64,000 bases of DNA from Actinacidiphila sp965342175 (lineage in GTDB: Bacteria; Actinomycetota; Actinomycetes; Streptomycetales; Streptomycetaceae), in contig NZ_CBDRBL010000021.1 of NCBI RefSeq assembly GCF_965342175.1, forward strand, positions 1-64,000, written 5' to 3'. Shown here piece by piece: positions 1 through 15,184 of this stretch (positions are counted from its first letter, which is position 1; every line of letters begins with the position of its first letter). Both the position numbers and the translations under genes were made by a program. The notes beneath the pieces are model-generated. The model ran no database searches and had not been told where the DNA came from. It saw only the letters and a list, made by a program, of their open reading frames with translations.

Positions 1-127
1 GTGCCTTCGGGTTGAGCGGGTGACGATCAGACCAGCCGAACGTTTCCAAGCAGTGTCGGTCGCGGTTCACGTGTCGAACCTCGGCCAGCCACGTGATCAG
101 GTACGGTGCGGCGGCGTTGATTCCCAC
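1..127 (-). CDS. Unidentified partial reading frame at window edge
   Basis: An open frame on the minus strand runs off the left edge. A GTG at 127 is a possible start, followed by codons with strong G/C third positions and an ordinary amino-acid mix (Trp, His, Arg, Glu). I recognise no family. It could be the start or an internal part of a gene outside the window, or chance. The frame stays open upstream of 127 for some codons, so the start is uncertain. Confidence 0.2.
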   Translation of the reverse strand, partial: MGINAAAPYLITWLAEVRHVNRDRHCLETFGWSDRHPLNPKA

Positions 128-408
128 CCTGACGGGCGGTTGTGGCGTGCGCGTAGCTCCTCTTCGACAAAGGTCGTCGGCGCACCTATCCGGCGTACCG
201 GATCTGAGTGGGCGCCAGAAAAGTCAGCAGGGAGTCAGCATCCATCCGACCAGACCCTGTCGCAGGCTCCCAGAACTGAGACTGCGCGGGCCGTGATGGC
301 GAGCGCCTGAGAGGGGCACAGTCGATCGATCGCCGGCCCCCCCGGCCGGCCGGAGAGCCCGCACGGCGATTCGGCCAGGGCTCCACCGGCTGCACGGAAT
401 GCATTTCC

Positions 409-462
409 GCAGGTCAGCAGGCACTTTCAGGGGGACGTTGGGGAGCTGCGGGGCCGGCAGGC
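409..462. repeat. Left copy of direct repeat: remnant of pirin 3' end
   Basis: This segment repeats the last codons of the pirin gene at the other side of the arsenic island (35007-35070). Bases 438-462 match 35046-35070 without mismatch (25 bp), and 409-418 match 35007-35016 (10 bp). The part between is similar but shorter here. On the minus strand it still spells the pirin tail residues LPAPQLPNVPLK, then diverges. It reads as a remnant left by recombination or as an attachment-site-like duplication marking the left end of the island. The match is seen directly; the mechanism is inferred. Confidence 0.75.
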
Positions 463-463
463 C

Positions 464-601
464 GACACCACCACGAGCAGCGGCATCGTCTACAGCGCCG
501 CCCACGCCAGCGCGAAGCTCGGCGAGCGGGTCGCCGGCCAGATCGCCCGGCAGCTCGCCGAGGCCGTCCTGCGGGAGTTCACCGCGCCCCTCCCGTTCTG
601 A
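464..601 (+). pseudogene. C-terminal fragment of an unidentified gene
   Basis: From the edge of the pirin remnant a coding-like frame of 45 codons runs to TGA at 599-601. It has good codon bias and a helical, C-terminus-like sequence with Ala/Glu/Arg periodicity ending in APLPF. Upstream in this frame the DNA belongs to the pirin remnant, so the N-terminal part is gone. A GC-rich inverted repeat follows the stop. The fragment looks like the tail of a gene cut at the recombination point at about 463. I do not recognise its family. Confidence 0.35.
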
Positions 602-605
602 CCCC

Positions 606-631
606 GGGTCCGCGGGCCCGGCCGGGGACCC
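606..631 (+). terminator. Possible terminator after truncated gene
   Basis: GC-rich inverted repeat (GGGTCC with GGACCC, plus pairing GC bases inside) that begins 5 bases after the stop at 601. There is no T run, which is common in Streptomyces. Confidence 0.35.
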
Positions 632-1077
632 CTCGAAGCAGGTCCACCTCATGTCCGTCAGCACCGACCTGTTCGTGTTCTCGCCCTCCGCTTCCTACCC
701 GCGGCCGTTCCGCAGCCGTCATCGACGACCACGCCCGGATCGTCCACGCTTGGTCAAGCCCGGTCGATCAGCCCGACATCGAGACCAGCCCGCCGTCCTA
801 GGGCGCTCTGGGCGATCTTCCCGGCGCCACCGGCCGGGTGCCTCACGGAGGCCACCGAGGGCCGCCGGGCCGCCGGCGGATGATGGAACGGCGGCTCCAG
901 ATGTAGTGCTGTCTTCACTGGGCGCTCGAGCGAACGGTCATCGAGCCCGCTCCCGAGCACCCATGCCCGTCCGATCTCGCAGCCTCCTCCCGTTGCTGGG
1001 GGAGAGGCGGGCGTCGCGGCCATCCTTCGGGCACGCAAGAGACAGAATGTCCAGCCGGATAAGCCACCGCGTGGCAG
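632..1077. other. Intergenic stretch, no gene recognised
   Basis: The open frames here have poor codon bias and low-complexity Arg/Pro/Ser translations. No convincing ribosome site, repeat or homologous fragment was seen. It separates the damaged left border from the first arsR. Confidence 0.5.
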
Positions 1078-1443
1078 TCAGGCGGTGGTCGCCGTGGGGG
1101 TGAGCAGGTGTCCCATCGCAGCCAGGACGGACGGCTCCACGCGGTAGTACACCCAGGTACCGCGGCGCTCTGAGAGCAAAAGTCCGGCGTCCTTGAGCTT
1201 CTTTAGGTGGTGGGAGACGGTCGGCTGCGAGACGCCCACGTCCGAGATGTCGCAGACGCAGGCCTCACTGTCAGGGTGCGAAGCGACCTTGGAGAACAAG
1301 CGCAGCCTTACCGGGTCGCCGAGCGCCTTGAACATGGCGGCAGTGATCTCTGACTCTTCCACCGTCAATTCGCGCTCGGTCAGGGCAGGACAGCACGGCG
1401 CGGCGGGGAGCGGGGCCGCCGCCTCCCCCTGAAGCTTTGACAT
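1078..1443 (-). CDS. arsR: ArsR-family arsenite-responsive repressor
   Basis: A 121-aa winged-helix repressor. A Cys pair (PCC) lies near residue 17. The core FKALGDPVRLRLF is followed by ACVCDI, the metalloid-binding CVC motif of arsenite-sensing ArsR, and then by the recognition helix QPTVSHHLKKL and a wing ending in WVYYRVE. ATG at 1443 is preferred over an in-frame start at 1509: the shorter form matches the paralogue at 29834-30199, and its start sits inside a conserved operator-like sequence. There is no Shine-Dalgarno before it, so the mRNA may be leaderless. It is divergent from the SDR gene and probably represses both until arsenite binds. Family assignment is firm; the ligand is inferred from the CVC motif. 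Confidence 0.93.
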   Translation of the reverse strand: MSKLQGEAAAPLPAAPCCPALTERELTVEESEITAAMFKALGDPVRLRLFSKVASHPDSEACVCDISDVGVSQPTVSHHLKKLKDAGLLLSERRGTWVYYRVEPSVLAAMGHLLTPTATTA

Positions 1444-1460
1444 GTGTCTATGTTGACACC
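1441..1460. promoter_or_regulatory. ArsR operator/promoter motif over arsR start
   Basis: The plus strand reads CATGTGTCTATGTTGACACC. The first three bases are the complement of the arsR start codon. Flanking GTGTC/GACAC arms form a dyad. In the arsR direction AACATA stands five bases before ATG, as at 26457-26476 and 29817-29836. It probably combines a -10 element with the operator. Confidence 0.6.
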
Positions 1461-1523
1461 TATATAACGCTGCTGCCAAGATCGAATAATTAGATGTCTG
1501 TCTAATCACTAAGGAAGCCGTTC

Positions 1524-2300
1524 ATGGCCATACCCACGCAGGCTCCGCGGCAGCCCACGGCGGTAGTGACGGGGGCGAGCAGCGGTATCGGGGCGGCCAC
1601 CGCACGCGATCTGGCCCGGGCCGGGTTCGCGGTGGTTCTCACCGCTCGGCGGACCGACCGTCTGGAGGCCCTCGCCAAGGAGATCCAGGCCGACGGTGGG
1701 ACCGCTGTCCCGTACACGCTGGACGTCACCGACCGCGACGCCGTCGCTGCCTTCGCCGGCGGGCTGGGCGCCTGCGATGTGCTGGTGAATATCGCCGGTG
1801 GTGCGTTCGGCGTCGAGGAAGTGGCCACCGCCGATCCCGGGGACTGGCGGCACATGTTCGAGGTGAACGTGGTGGGCGCGCTTCAGATGACACAAGCGCT
1901 TCTGCCTACATTGGTGGCCGGCGGTGACGGGGTGGTGGTTGTGCTGACCTCGACGGCCTCCTTCACCTGTTACGAGGGCGGCGGCGGTTACAGCGCCGCC
2001 AAGCACGGGGCGCACGTGCTCGCGCAGACACTGCGGCTGGAAACGGTCGGGCAGCCGCTGCGGGTGGTCGAGATCGCGCCAGGGATGGTCCACACCGAGG
2101 AGTTCTCCCTCAACCGCTACCGCGGCGACTCGGATAAGGCCGACGCGGTGTACGCGGGTGTGCCGGGGCCGTTGGTGGCCGATGACGTCGCCGAAATGGT
2201 GACATGGGCGGTGACTCGGCCGCCGCACGTCAACGTCGACCTTCTGGTGGTGCGGCCGCGGGCGCAGGCAGCACAGCACAAGGTGCACCGCACTTCCTGA
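1524..2300 (+). CDS. Short-chain dehydrogenase/reductase (SDR)
   Basis: A 258-aa classical SDR. The Rossmann motif TGASSGIG lies at about residues 16-23, a DVTD acidic patch binds the cofactor adenine, and NIAGG stands for the usual NNAG. The catalytic Ser is in the TSTAS stretch and YSAAK supplies Tyr and Lys. ATG at 1524 follows a weak AAGGAAG ribosome site. It is divergent from arsR across a short spacer with the arsenic operator, so it is probably arsenic-induced. The substrate cannot be told from sequence; reduction of a carbonyl intermediate of the arseno-organic pathway, such as an arsonoacetaldehyde, is a guess from context only. Confidence 0.88.
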   Translation: MAIPTQAPRQPTAVVTGASSGIGAATARDLARAGFAVVLTARRTDRLEALAKEIQADGGTAVPYTLDVTDRDAVAAFAGGLGACDVLVNIAGGAFGVEEVATADPGDWRHMFEVNVVGALQMTQALLPTLVAGGDGVVVVLTSTASFTCYEGGGGYSAAKHGAHVLAQTLRLETVGQPLRVVEIAPGMVHTEEFSLNRYRGDSDKADAVYAGVPGPLVADDVAEMVTWAVTRPPHVNVDLLVVRPRAQAAQHKVHRTS

Positions 2301-2342
2301 GCCACCCTCTCCCGCCCACCCGCCGGGGTCCTCGGCCGCGCT

Positions 2343-2376
2343 GATGCCTGCACCCGGATTCAGGGGTACAGGCATC
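2343..2376. terminator. Bidirectional terminator between SDR and flavoprotein
   Basis: Perfect 8-bp arms (GATGCCTG, 2343-2350; CAGGCATC, 2369-2376) between two convergent genes. Confidence 0.6.
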
Positions 2377-2395
2377 CGCGTATTGGCGGGTGGAA

Positions 2396-3877
2396 TCAGC
2401 AGCCGGTGGCGCCAGGGGCGTCGAACAGCTCGGCGGCGTAGGCGGCCAATTGCAGGGCGGCTGTCTCGTCCACGCCGAGCTCGGCCGCCGCGGCCAGCAC
2501 GGCGTCCGCGGCGCTGGAGGCGGTGCCCAGGTGCCGGGCAGTGACGTGCAGCAGCTGCTCGTGCTGCTCCGGGGACAGGCCCAGGCGCAGCGCGAGAGCC
2601 TCTCCGCCGGCGGTGGCCGAGCAGACGCCGGTCTCGGGCAGCTGCAGTTCGACGGACTGGGCGGCCTCCAGATCGCCGGCCAGGAAGGCGGCGATGGAGC
2701 GGACCTGCTCGTAGCCGGTGAGCATCAAGAAGGTGGGGGCGCGGCCGTAGCTCTTCATGCCCACGGCCCAGTAGCCGGGCTCGGGGTGGGCCAGTTCGCG
2801 GTATCCGTGGGGGGTGACGGTGCCACAGGAGTGCTGGTTGGGGTCGATCAGGGGTGCCAGGGCCCGGGGGGCGGACATGATCGGGTCGAGTTCCAGGCGC
2901 AGTTCGCTGCTGATGCCGTGGTCGGGGCGAAAGCCGGTGGCGGCCACGATGCGGTCGGCGGTGACGGTCTGCTCGCTGCCGTCGGGGCCTCGGGAGATCA
3001 GCTGGACCTGGTCTCGGGTAGGGTCGTCGCCCAGTCGGCGGATGGTGTGGGCGCGGAAGTTGGCGGCCAGGGTGACGCGGCCGGTGTCGACGAGCATCTT
3101 CAGGCCGGAGCCGAGGGCGCCGCGGGCGGGCAGTTCATCGTCGCTGCCGCCGCCGAAGGAAGCGGCCGGGTCGGTGGCGCGGATGGCCCAGGTGATGGTA
3201 GTGCCGTCTTCGGCGTCCGCGAGCTCGGCCAGGGCGAGCAGGGTGTTGGCGGCGGAGTGCCCGGCGCCGACGACGACGGTGTGGCGGCCGGCGTGCTGGG
3301 CGCGGTCGGCGCCGAAGACGTCGGGCAGGCCGTGGGTGATCCAGGCGGCGGCGTCCGGCTCGCCGTGGGCGGGCAGGCCGTTGGCGCCGACGTGGTTGGG
3401 CTGGCGCCAGGTTCCGGAGGCGTCGATGACGGCGCGGGCCAGCAGTTCCTCGCCGTCGGCCAGACGCAGCACGAAGGGGGCGTCCTCGCGGTAGGCGGTG
3501 CGCAGCCGGTCGATGCCCAGGCGGCTGATGGCGGTGACGATGGCGTTGCAGCGGATGTGCGGGGCCAGGGCGGGGAGTTCGGCCAGGGGCTGGAGGTATT
3601 GCTTGACCAGGTCGCCGCCGGTGGGGAGTTCGGTGGCGTCGGGTTCCTGCCAGCCGGTGGCGGCCAGCAGGCGGCGGGCGGCCGGGTCGGTGTTGTACTC
3701 CCAGGGGCTGAACAGCTGGATGTGGGACCAGGCCCGGACGGCTGCCGCGGGGGTGTCACCGGCTTCCACGACAGTGAAGGGGACGCCGCGTTCGGAAAGA
3801 TGCGCGGCGGCCGCCAGGCCGATGGGGCCGGCTCCGATCACGGCGACGGGAAGCTGGTCGAGGCTGTGGTCAACCAC
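2396..3877 (-). CDS. FAD/NAD(P)-dependent flavoprotein oxidoreductase (arsenic-associated)
   Basis: A 493-aa flavoprotein. It opens with a dinucleotide-binding motif (AVIGAGPIGLAAAAHL, residues 10-25). A second motif (VVVGAGHSAANTL) lies mid-protein and an ATGFRPD segment typical of flavin monooxygenase-like enzymes follows. GTG at 3877 has AAAGGA about 8 bases upstream. The C-terminal 100 residues form a helical extension ending in a single Cys. It is a paralogue of the flavoprotein at 26610-28010, sharing GMKSYGRAPTFL and the CGTV.PHGR.EL segment. It follows the 75-aa gene on the same strand, downstream of a large dyad. Relatives sit in arsenic clusters, but the reaction is unknown to me; a thioredoxin-reductase or monooxygenase-like redox step on arsenic species is possible. 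Confidence 0.85.
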   Translation of the reverse strand: MVDHSLDQLPVAVIGAGPIGLAAAAHLSERGVPFTVVEAGDTPAAAVRAWSHIQLFSPWEYNTDPAARRLLAATGWQEPDATELPTGGDLVKQYLQPLAELPALAPHIRCNAIVTAISRLGIDRLRTAYREDAPFVLRLADGEELLARAVIDASGTWRQPNHVGANGLPAHGEPDAAAWITHGLPDVFGADRAQHAGRHTVVVGAGHSAANTLLALAELADAEDGTTITWAIRATDPAASFGGGSDDELPARGALGSGLKMLVDTGRVTLAANFRAHTIRRLGDDPTRDQVQLISRGPDGSEQTVTADRIVAATGFRPDHGISSELRLELDPIMSAPRALAPLIDPNQHSCGTVTPHGYRELAHPEPGYWAVGMKSYGRAPTFLMLTGYEQVRSIAAFLAGDLEAAQSVELQLPETGVCSATAGGEALALRLGLSPEQHEQLLHVTARHLGTASSAADAVLAAAAELGVDETAALQLAAYAAELFDAPGATGC

Positions 3878-3920
3878 GGTGTGGTGTCCTTTCAGGCACT
3901 GGGGCAGGCAGCGATGGGGG

Positions 3921-4148
3921 TCAGGCGCCGGGCGCGGGTTCGTGCGAGGCGGACGCGAAGGCTTCTGCCTGCGCGCGCTCGGCGGCGCGCTGCTGGACCC
4001 GGCGCTGTAATTCGGCGATGGCCGCGCAGCAGGGGCTGGCGTCGGCCGCGGGGGCGTCGGCTGGGGGCTGCGGCGGTATCTGTTCGCTCAACGGTGTCGG
4101 CTCCTGTCGCGACGGGTCCGGCGGTTGCCGGGAAGGGTCCCGCATCAC
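3921..4148 (-). CDS. Small Cys-pair protein, unknown function
   Basis: A 75-aa frame, starting at GTG 4148 or ATG 4145, that lies 43 bases upstream of the flavoprotein on the same strand. The N-terminal half is Pro/Ser/Gln rich. Then comes SPCC and a charged helix (AAIAELQRRVQQRAAERAQAEAF) likely to form a coiled coil. The vicinal Cys pair could bind As(III), as in other proteins of this island, but that is inference. It sits just downstream of the 4171-4201 dyad, so it would be first in a two-gene operon. No family recognised. Codon use is coding-like, but it could be chance given the high GC. Confidence 0.45.
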   Translation of the reverse strand: MMRDPSRQPPDPSRQEPTPLSEQIPPQPPADAPAADASPCCAAIAELQRRVQQRAAERAQAEAFASASHEPAPGA

Positions 4149-4170
4149 AACCGCCTATATAGATAAACGA

Positions 4171-4201
4171 CGAATCAACCTCCAGGGTCGCCGTTGATTC
4201 G
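4171..4201. promoter_or_regulatory. Large dyad, probable ArsR-type operator
   Basis: Nine-bp perfect arms CGAATCAAC (4171-4179) and GTTGATTCG (4193-4201) are separated by 13 bases. A second dyad overlaps it (GTTGA 4193-4197, TCAAC 4209-4213). The neighbourhood (4155-4213) is AT-rich compared with its surroundings. It lies in the divergent region between the 75-aa gene/flavoprotein operon and the PKS, so one regulator could control both. Confidence 0.55.
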
Positions 4202-4213
4202 ATGAATGTCAAC

Positions 4214-4589
4214 CTGGCGGCGCGGCATCGCCGGCTGTGACGAGGGTCACCTTGAGCCTCGTTGCGTCTGGCCCCCTGAGGAGCCAATCTCGATACATGT
4301 CGAAACAACGGGGGGAGTTCGGCGCGGGCAACCAGCCCGCGTCGTAACGCCATTGGGAACCGGTGGCTGATGCCGAAACGCCGCCTTCGACCCGTGAACC
4401 GCACGACGCGCTCGCCACGCGCCGCACGGTCCGCCTGACGGGACCGGCCGTTCCCTCACCCCTCGCACACCCTTTTGCGTGCACGCCCGCCACCGGGCCC
4501 GGCACTGTCGCCGGCCCGCCCGCGTGCACGCCATGGGCCTTCCCGTGCTGCGCACCGTGAACAGCTTCACCATGCCCGGAAGGACACCC
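4214..4589. other. PKS upstream region
   Basis: About 375 bases precede the PKS start. No second gene is supported; frames here have poor bias. It probably holds the PKS promoter and a long 5' leader. An in-frame ATG at 4572 precedes the chosen start but lacks a ribosome site. Confidence 0.45.
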
Positions 4590-11642
<7,053 letters not shown>

Positions 11643-11664
11643 CCCGACGAGGACCTCGCAGCCC

Positions 11665-12705
11665 ATGAAGACCACCGACATCCGCATAGCCGGACTCGGC
11701 ACCTACATCCCCGACATCGTCGACGCCCGCAAGGCCGTCGCCCTGGGCCTGTACGACGCCGACGACTACGAGTTCTACGGCTGGACCGGGGCCGCCGTCG
11801 CCGACGACATGCCCGCCCCCGACATGGCCGTCGCCGCAGCCCGCCAGGCCATGGAACGCTCCCGGCTCCACCCGCACGACATCGACCTGCACATCCACGC
11901 CTGCGGCCATGAGCAGGGCCCCGAAGGCTGGTCGCCGCAGCACTACATCCTGCGGCACATCACCGACCGCGACGTGCCCTCCTTCCGCGTCTGGCAGGCC
12001 TGCAGCGGCCTGATCGGTTCCCTGGAGATGGCCGCCTGCTATCTCATGGCCGTCCCCGAACGCACCACCGCGCTGCTGACCGGTGCCGACAACGTCGGTA
12101 CCCCCAACTTCAACCGGTGGGCATTCGGCATCCAAAACGGCGTCCTGGGCGACGGCGCCAGCTCGGTCCTGCTGTCCAAGACCGACGGCTTCGCCAGCCT
12201 CCTGTCGATCAACACCGGCTCCACCGCCGAAGTCGAGGAGCAGTACCGCGGCTCGGAGCCGCTGTTCCCACCGTCCCTGACCGTCGGCCGCGGCATGGAC
12301 TTCAAGGAGCGCCTGGCCGCCGCTGGAGGGCTGGAGGAGACAGTCGCCGAAGTCGTGCGCCGCCAGGGCGAGCTGCGCACCGAGATCGCGCTGCGCACGC
12401 TGGCCGAGGCCGGCCTGGAACCGGGCGACGTCACCCGCGTCGCCCACGTCTTCACCGGCCAGGAGAGCTACCTGAAGGTCATACTCGACCCGATGGGACT
12501 GTCCCCGCAGCAGGGCCTGCTCGACTTCGGCCGGAACCTGGGCCACATGACGGTCAACGACCAGGTCGTGGGCCTGACCCACCTCGTGGAGACCGGCCAG
12601 GTCGGACCCGGCGACCACGTCCTGATCGTCGCTCACGGCGGGGGTGTCTCCATCACCTGCGCCGTCGTGCGCATCGACCAGCGGCCCGCCTGGGCCGCCG
12701 GTTGA
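11665..12705 (+). CDS. KAS III-like ketosynthase (thiolase fold)
   Basis: A 346-aa FabH-like protein. Active-site Cys113 is in VWQACSGLIGSLE, His261 in AHVFTGQ and Asn291 in GRNLGHMTVND, so a Cys-His-Asn set is present, though the motifs around His and Asn differ from housekeeping FabH. The terminal GGGVSITCAVVR is typical of the fold. ATG lies 22 bases after the PKS stop, so it is co-transcribed. Relatives of this type start or release chains in secondary metabolism. Here it may condense the arsenic-bearing C2 unit with a polyketide chain, or offload the PKS, which has no thioesterase. That role is inferred; the family is clear. Confidence 0.88.
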   Translation: MKTTDIRIAGLGTYIPDIVDARKAVALGLYDADDYEFYGWTGAAVADDMPAPDMAVAAARQAMERSRLHPHDIDLHIHACGHEQGPEGWSPQHYILRHITDRDVPSFRVWQACSGLIGSLEMAACYLMAVPERTTALLTGADNVGTPNFNRWAFGIQNGVLGDGASSVLLSKTDGFASLLSINTGSTAEVEEQYRGSEPLFPPSLTVGRGMDFKERLAAAGGLEETVAEVVRRQGELRTEIALRTLAEAGLEPGDVTRVAHVFTGQESYLKVILDPMGLSPQQGLLDFGRNLGHMTVNDQVVGLTHLVETGQVGPGDHVLIVAHGGGVSITCAVVRIDQRPAWAAG

Positions 12706-12797
12706 GCACCCCCGCACCGTGTGCCGGCCCCGTCACAGGGGCCGGCACACGGGCATGACCACCCGCTGGCACCACCACATCCCAGGGATTGACGTCC

Positions 12798-13496
12798 ATG
12801 CTGACCACTGCCGCATCACCCTTGCTCAACGCCGAGGCGCTGATATCCACCTTCGGCCTGCTCGGCATCATGGCCACCGTCTTCGCCGAGTCCGGCCTGA
12901 TCGTCTGCTTCTTCCTGCCCGGCGACTCGCTGCTGTTCACCGCGGGCCTGCTGGTCGCCAACGACCAGATCCTGCACCAGCCGCTGTGGCTGGTCATGCT
13001 CGCCATCGCCGTCGCCGCCGTGCTGGGCGACCAGTTCGGCTACGCCTTCGGCCGCAAGATCGGGCCGGCGCTGTTCCGGCGGCCCAACTCGCGGTTGTTC
13101 AAGCAGGAAAACGCGCAGCGCGCCCAGGAATTCATGCTCAAGCACGGCCCCAAGGCGCTGGTGATGGCCCGCTTCATCCCGGTCTTCCGCACCTTCATCC
13201 CGATCACCGCCGGCGTCGGCCGGATGGCGTACCGCACGTTCTTCCTCTTCAACGTCATCGGTGCCGTGCTGTGGTCGGTCAGCCTCACCCTGGTCGGCTA
13301 CTACCTCGGCCAGATCGCGTTCGTCCGCGACAACATCGAGGGCATCGTCATCGGCATCGTCCTGGTCTCCGGGATCCCGATCATCATCGAGGGCATCCGG
13401 ATGCGGCGCCGTGCCCGCGCCGCGAAGACTGAGCAGACTCCCGCCGCCCCCGCAACCCCCGCCGCCAGCCCGGAAACGGAGATGCCCCGCGCATGA
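12798..13496 (+). CDS. DedA-family membrane protein
   Basis: A 232-aa integral membrane protein of the DedA/SNARE-associated family. It has the family hallmarks: an ESG...FFLPGDSLLF stretch near residue 35, GDQFGYAFGRKIG, and ARFIPVFRTFIPITAGVGRM with its conserved Arg and Pro-containing re-entrant loop. Four to five hydrophobic segments are followed by a cytosolic Ala/Pro-rich tail. ATG 12798 is chosen because AGGGA lies nine bases upstream; TTG at 12789 is the alternative. It overlaps the decarboxylase gene by ATGA. DedA proteins take part in lipid flipping and transport. Here it may move the product or a lipid intermediate across the membrane (inference). Confidence 0.9.
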   Translation: MLTTAASPLLNAEALISTFGLLGIMATVFAESGLIVCFFLPGDSLLFTAGLLVANDQILHQPLWLVMLAIAVAAVLGDQFGYAFGRKIGPALFRRPNSRLFKQENAQRAQEFMLKHGPKALVMARFIPVFRTFIPITAGVGRMAYRTFFLFNVIGAVLWSVSLTLVGYYLGQIAFVRDNIEGIVIGIVLVSGIPIIIEGIRMRRRARAAKTEQTPAAPATPAASPETEMPRA

Positions 13497-14596
13497 TTTC
13501 CGCTGAAGACTTCTGCGTCATCCTCGCCGACCGCGGCTTCACCACCGCCAGCGGTGTGCCCTGCTCCCACTTCGGCGGGCCGATCGCCCACCTGAGCACA
13601 CAGAGCGGCCGGTACGTGCCGGCTCCGAACGAGGGCAGTGCCCTCGCGGTGGCCGCCGGCGCCGCCCTGGCCGGCCGGCGCGCCTACGTCATGCTCCAGA
13701 ACTCCGGGCTGGGCAACCTCATCAACCCGCTCACCTCGCTGGTGATGACGTACCAGCTGCCGATCCTGACCTTCACCAGCCTGCGCGGCTGGCCCGACCC
13801 GGCCACCGACGAGCCCCAGCACGCCGTGATGGGCCCGGCCACACCCGCGCTCCTGGACAGTGTGGGCAGCCCGCACTACACGCTGCACGCGGCCGACACC
13901 GCCGAGGAGTTCCAGGCGATCCTCGACGCGGCGGAGAAGGATCTGGCCGCCCAACGAGCGCCGTTCGTGCTCGTCGAGCGCGGCGCCATCGGCAAGGCCA
14001 CGGCTGCCGCCGAGCCAGCAGACCAAGGCCTGGAAGCGGCCGTGGCCATCGGTGTGGTCACCGCCGCCGCGCCGCAGGCCGCGGTCATCGCCACCACCGG
14101 CTACACCGGACGGGACGTGTTCGCCGTCGCCGACCGACCCGGCAACTTCTACATGCAAGGCTCCATGGGGCACGCCGGTTCCCTCGGCCTGGGCGTGGCG
14201 TTGTCCCAGCCGGAACGGACCGTGGTCGTGCTGGACGGGGACGGGGCGGTGCTCATGCACCTGGGGGCGCTGTCAATGATCGGGCACGAGGCCCCGGCGA
14301 ACCTGATCCACGTAGTGCTCGACAACCGGGTGCACGAGTCGACCGGCGGGCAGGCGACGACGTCGGCTACCACCTCCTTCCCGCAGGTGGCGCTGGCGGC
14401 CGGATACGCCAGCGCGGTGGCGTGTGACAGCAGCGACGCACTGAGCGAGGCCATGGGGCGCGCGCAGGCCGCCCCGGGGCCGCACCTGATCAGTGTGCGG
14501 ACGCTGCCGCGGACCGGGGCGATCCCGCCGCGGGCGACGAACGCGCTCAGCCCGCAGGACATCCGTGACCGCTTCCAGGCCAGCCTCACGCAGTAG
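13493..14596 (+). CDS. Phosphonopyruvate decarboxylase homologue (likely arsonopyruvate decarboxylase)
   Basis: A 367-aa single-chain thiamine-diphosphate enzyme. The N-terminal Pyr domain contains GVPCSHFGG and PNEGSALAVAAG, whose Glu activates the cofactor. The C-terminal PP domain has LDGDGAVLMHLGAL to VVLDN (about residues 247-278), the GDG...N metal/diphosphate motif. Length matches phosphonopyruvate decarboxylases (Ppd/AepY). It overlaps the DedA stop by four bases and ends the PKS operon before a strong terminator. Phosphonate pathways pair Ppd with PEP mutase, but no such mutase is here. Arsenic genes surround it, so the probable substrate is 3-arsonopyruvate, giving arsonoacetaldehyde and CO2. 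This follows the published proposal for the S. lividans arseno-organic cluster. Confidence 0.92.
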   Translation: MISAEDFCVILADRGFTTASGVPCSHFGGPIAHLSTQSGRYVPAPNEGSALAVAAGAALAGRRAYVMLQNSGLGNLINPLTSLVMTYQLPILTFTSLRGWPDPATDEPQHAVMGPATPALLDSVGSPHYTLHAADTAEEFQAILDAAEKDLAAQRAPFVLVERGAIGKATAAAEPADQGLEAAVAIGVVTAAAPQAAVIATTGYTGRDVFAVADRPGNFYMQGSMGHAGSLGLGVALSQPERTVVVLDGDGAVLMHLGALSMIGHEAPANLIHVVLDNRVHESTGGQATTSATTSFPQVALAAGYASAVACDSSDALSEAMGRAQAAPGPHLISVRTLPRTGAIPPRATNALSPQDIRDRFQASLTQ

Positions 14597-14619
14597 GGGC
14601 TGCGCCCACCACACGCCAA

Positions 14620-14651
14620 GGGCCGTACCCCGCAGGTCGGGGGTACGGCCC
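14620..14651 (+). terminator. Strong terminator of the PKS operon
   Basis: Arms GGGCCGTACCCC (14620-14631) and GGGGTACGGCCC (14640-14651) pair around a short loop, between convergent operons. Confidence 0.85.
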
Positions 14652-14668
14652 AAGGCATGGCGTTCAGG

Positions 14669-15070
14669 TCAGCTGCCGGCGGCCGCCAGGGGTGTGTCGG
14701 CCTCGGGGTGGAGGCAGGCCGCCACCGTCTCCGGGTCCAGCGCGGCCAGGCTGGCGATCATCCGCAGCGGCTCGGCCAGAGTCTGGCAGCACATCACGTA
14801 CTGGTTGCTGCGGCCCTGGGGGATGGCCTCCACCAACTGCTGCTCCCGCAGCGGGGCCAGGTGGTGGCTGACCAGGGTCTGACTCAGGCCGGTCGCTTCC
14901 TGCAACTCCTTGACCGTGCGAGGACGCTGGGCGATGAGCAGGATCAGCGTCAGCCGTGTCTCGTCGGCCAGCGCCCGCAGCTTGGGCGCCAGCATCTGGG
15001 CCCGCTCGCGTTCACTGAGCCACTGGGCGGGATCACTGACCGCGACCTTGAGCTTCGACGGCCGGGCCAT
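14669..15070 (-). CDS. ArsR/SmtB-family repressor with C-terminal Cys pair
   Basis: A 133-aa winged-helix protein (LRALADETRLTLILL, then LSQTLVSHHLAPLREQQLV, wing GRSNQYVMCC). It lacks the CVC motif of the other arsR genes. Instead it has a vicinal Cys pair in the wing/C-terminal helix (YVMCCQ) and another Cys near the end (AACLHPE), so it probably senses As(III) or another thiophile with a different site. ATG 15070 has GGAGGTGG directly upstream; a longer frame to 15166 has none. It lies 114 bases downstream of the DHA2 transporter gene on the same strand and may control it and the divergent biosynthetic operon at 17576. Confidence 0.9.
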   Translation of the reverse strand: MARPSKLKVAVSDPAQWLSERERAQMLAPKLRALADETRLTLILLIAQRPRTVKELQEATGLSQTLVSHHLAPLREQQLVEAIPQGRSNQYVMCCQTLAEPLRMIASLAALDPETVAACLHPEADTPLAAAGS

Positions 15071-15184
15071 CGCCACCTCCTCATCACCCCCGGGCCGGCC
15101 GCCGGCTGGCCCTCCCGCTACGGGAACGCTCCGGGCAGGCCGGGCGGTGCCTTCAATCCTACGCACGACGTTCCTCCCGGTCAG

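Noticed and set aside
2390..4162. 590-codon plus-strand frame opposite the flavoprotein
   Set aside because: Shadow of 2396-3877 on the other strand; Gly/Ala/Gln-rich, no motif, no ribosome site.
4479..4589. Longer PKS start at 4479 or 4572
   Set aside because: No ribosome site; GGAAGGA lies correctly before ATG 4590.
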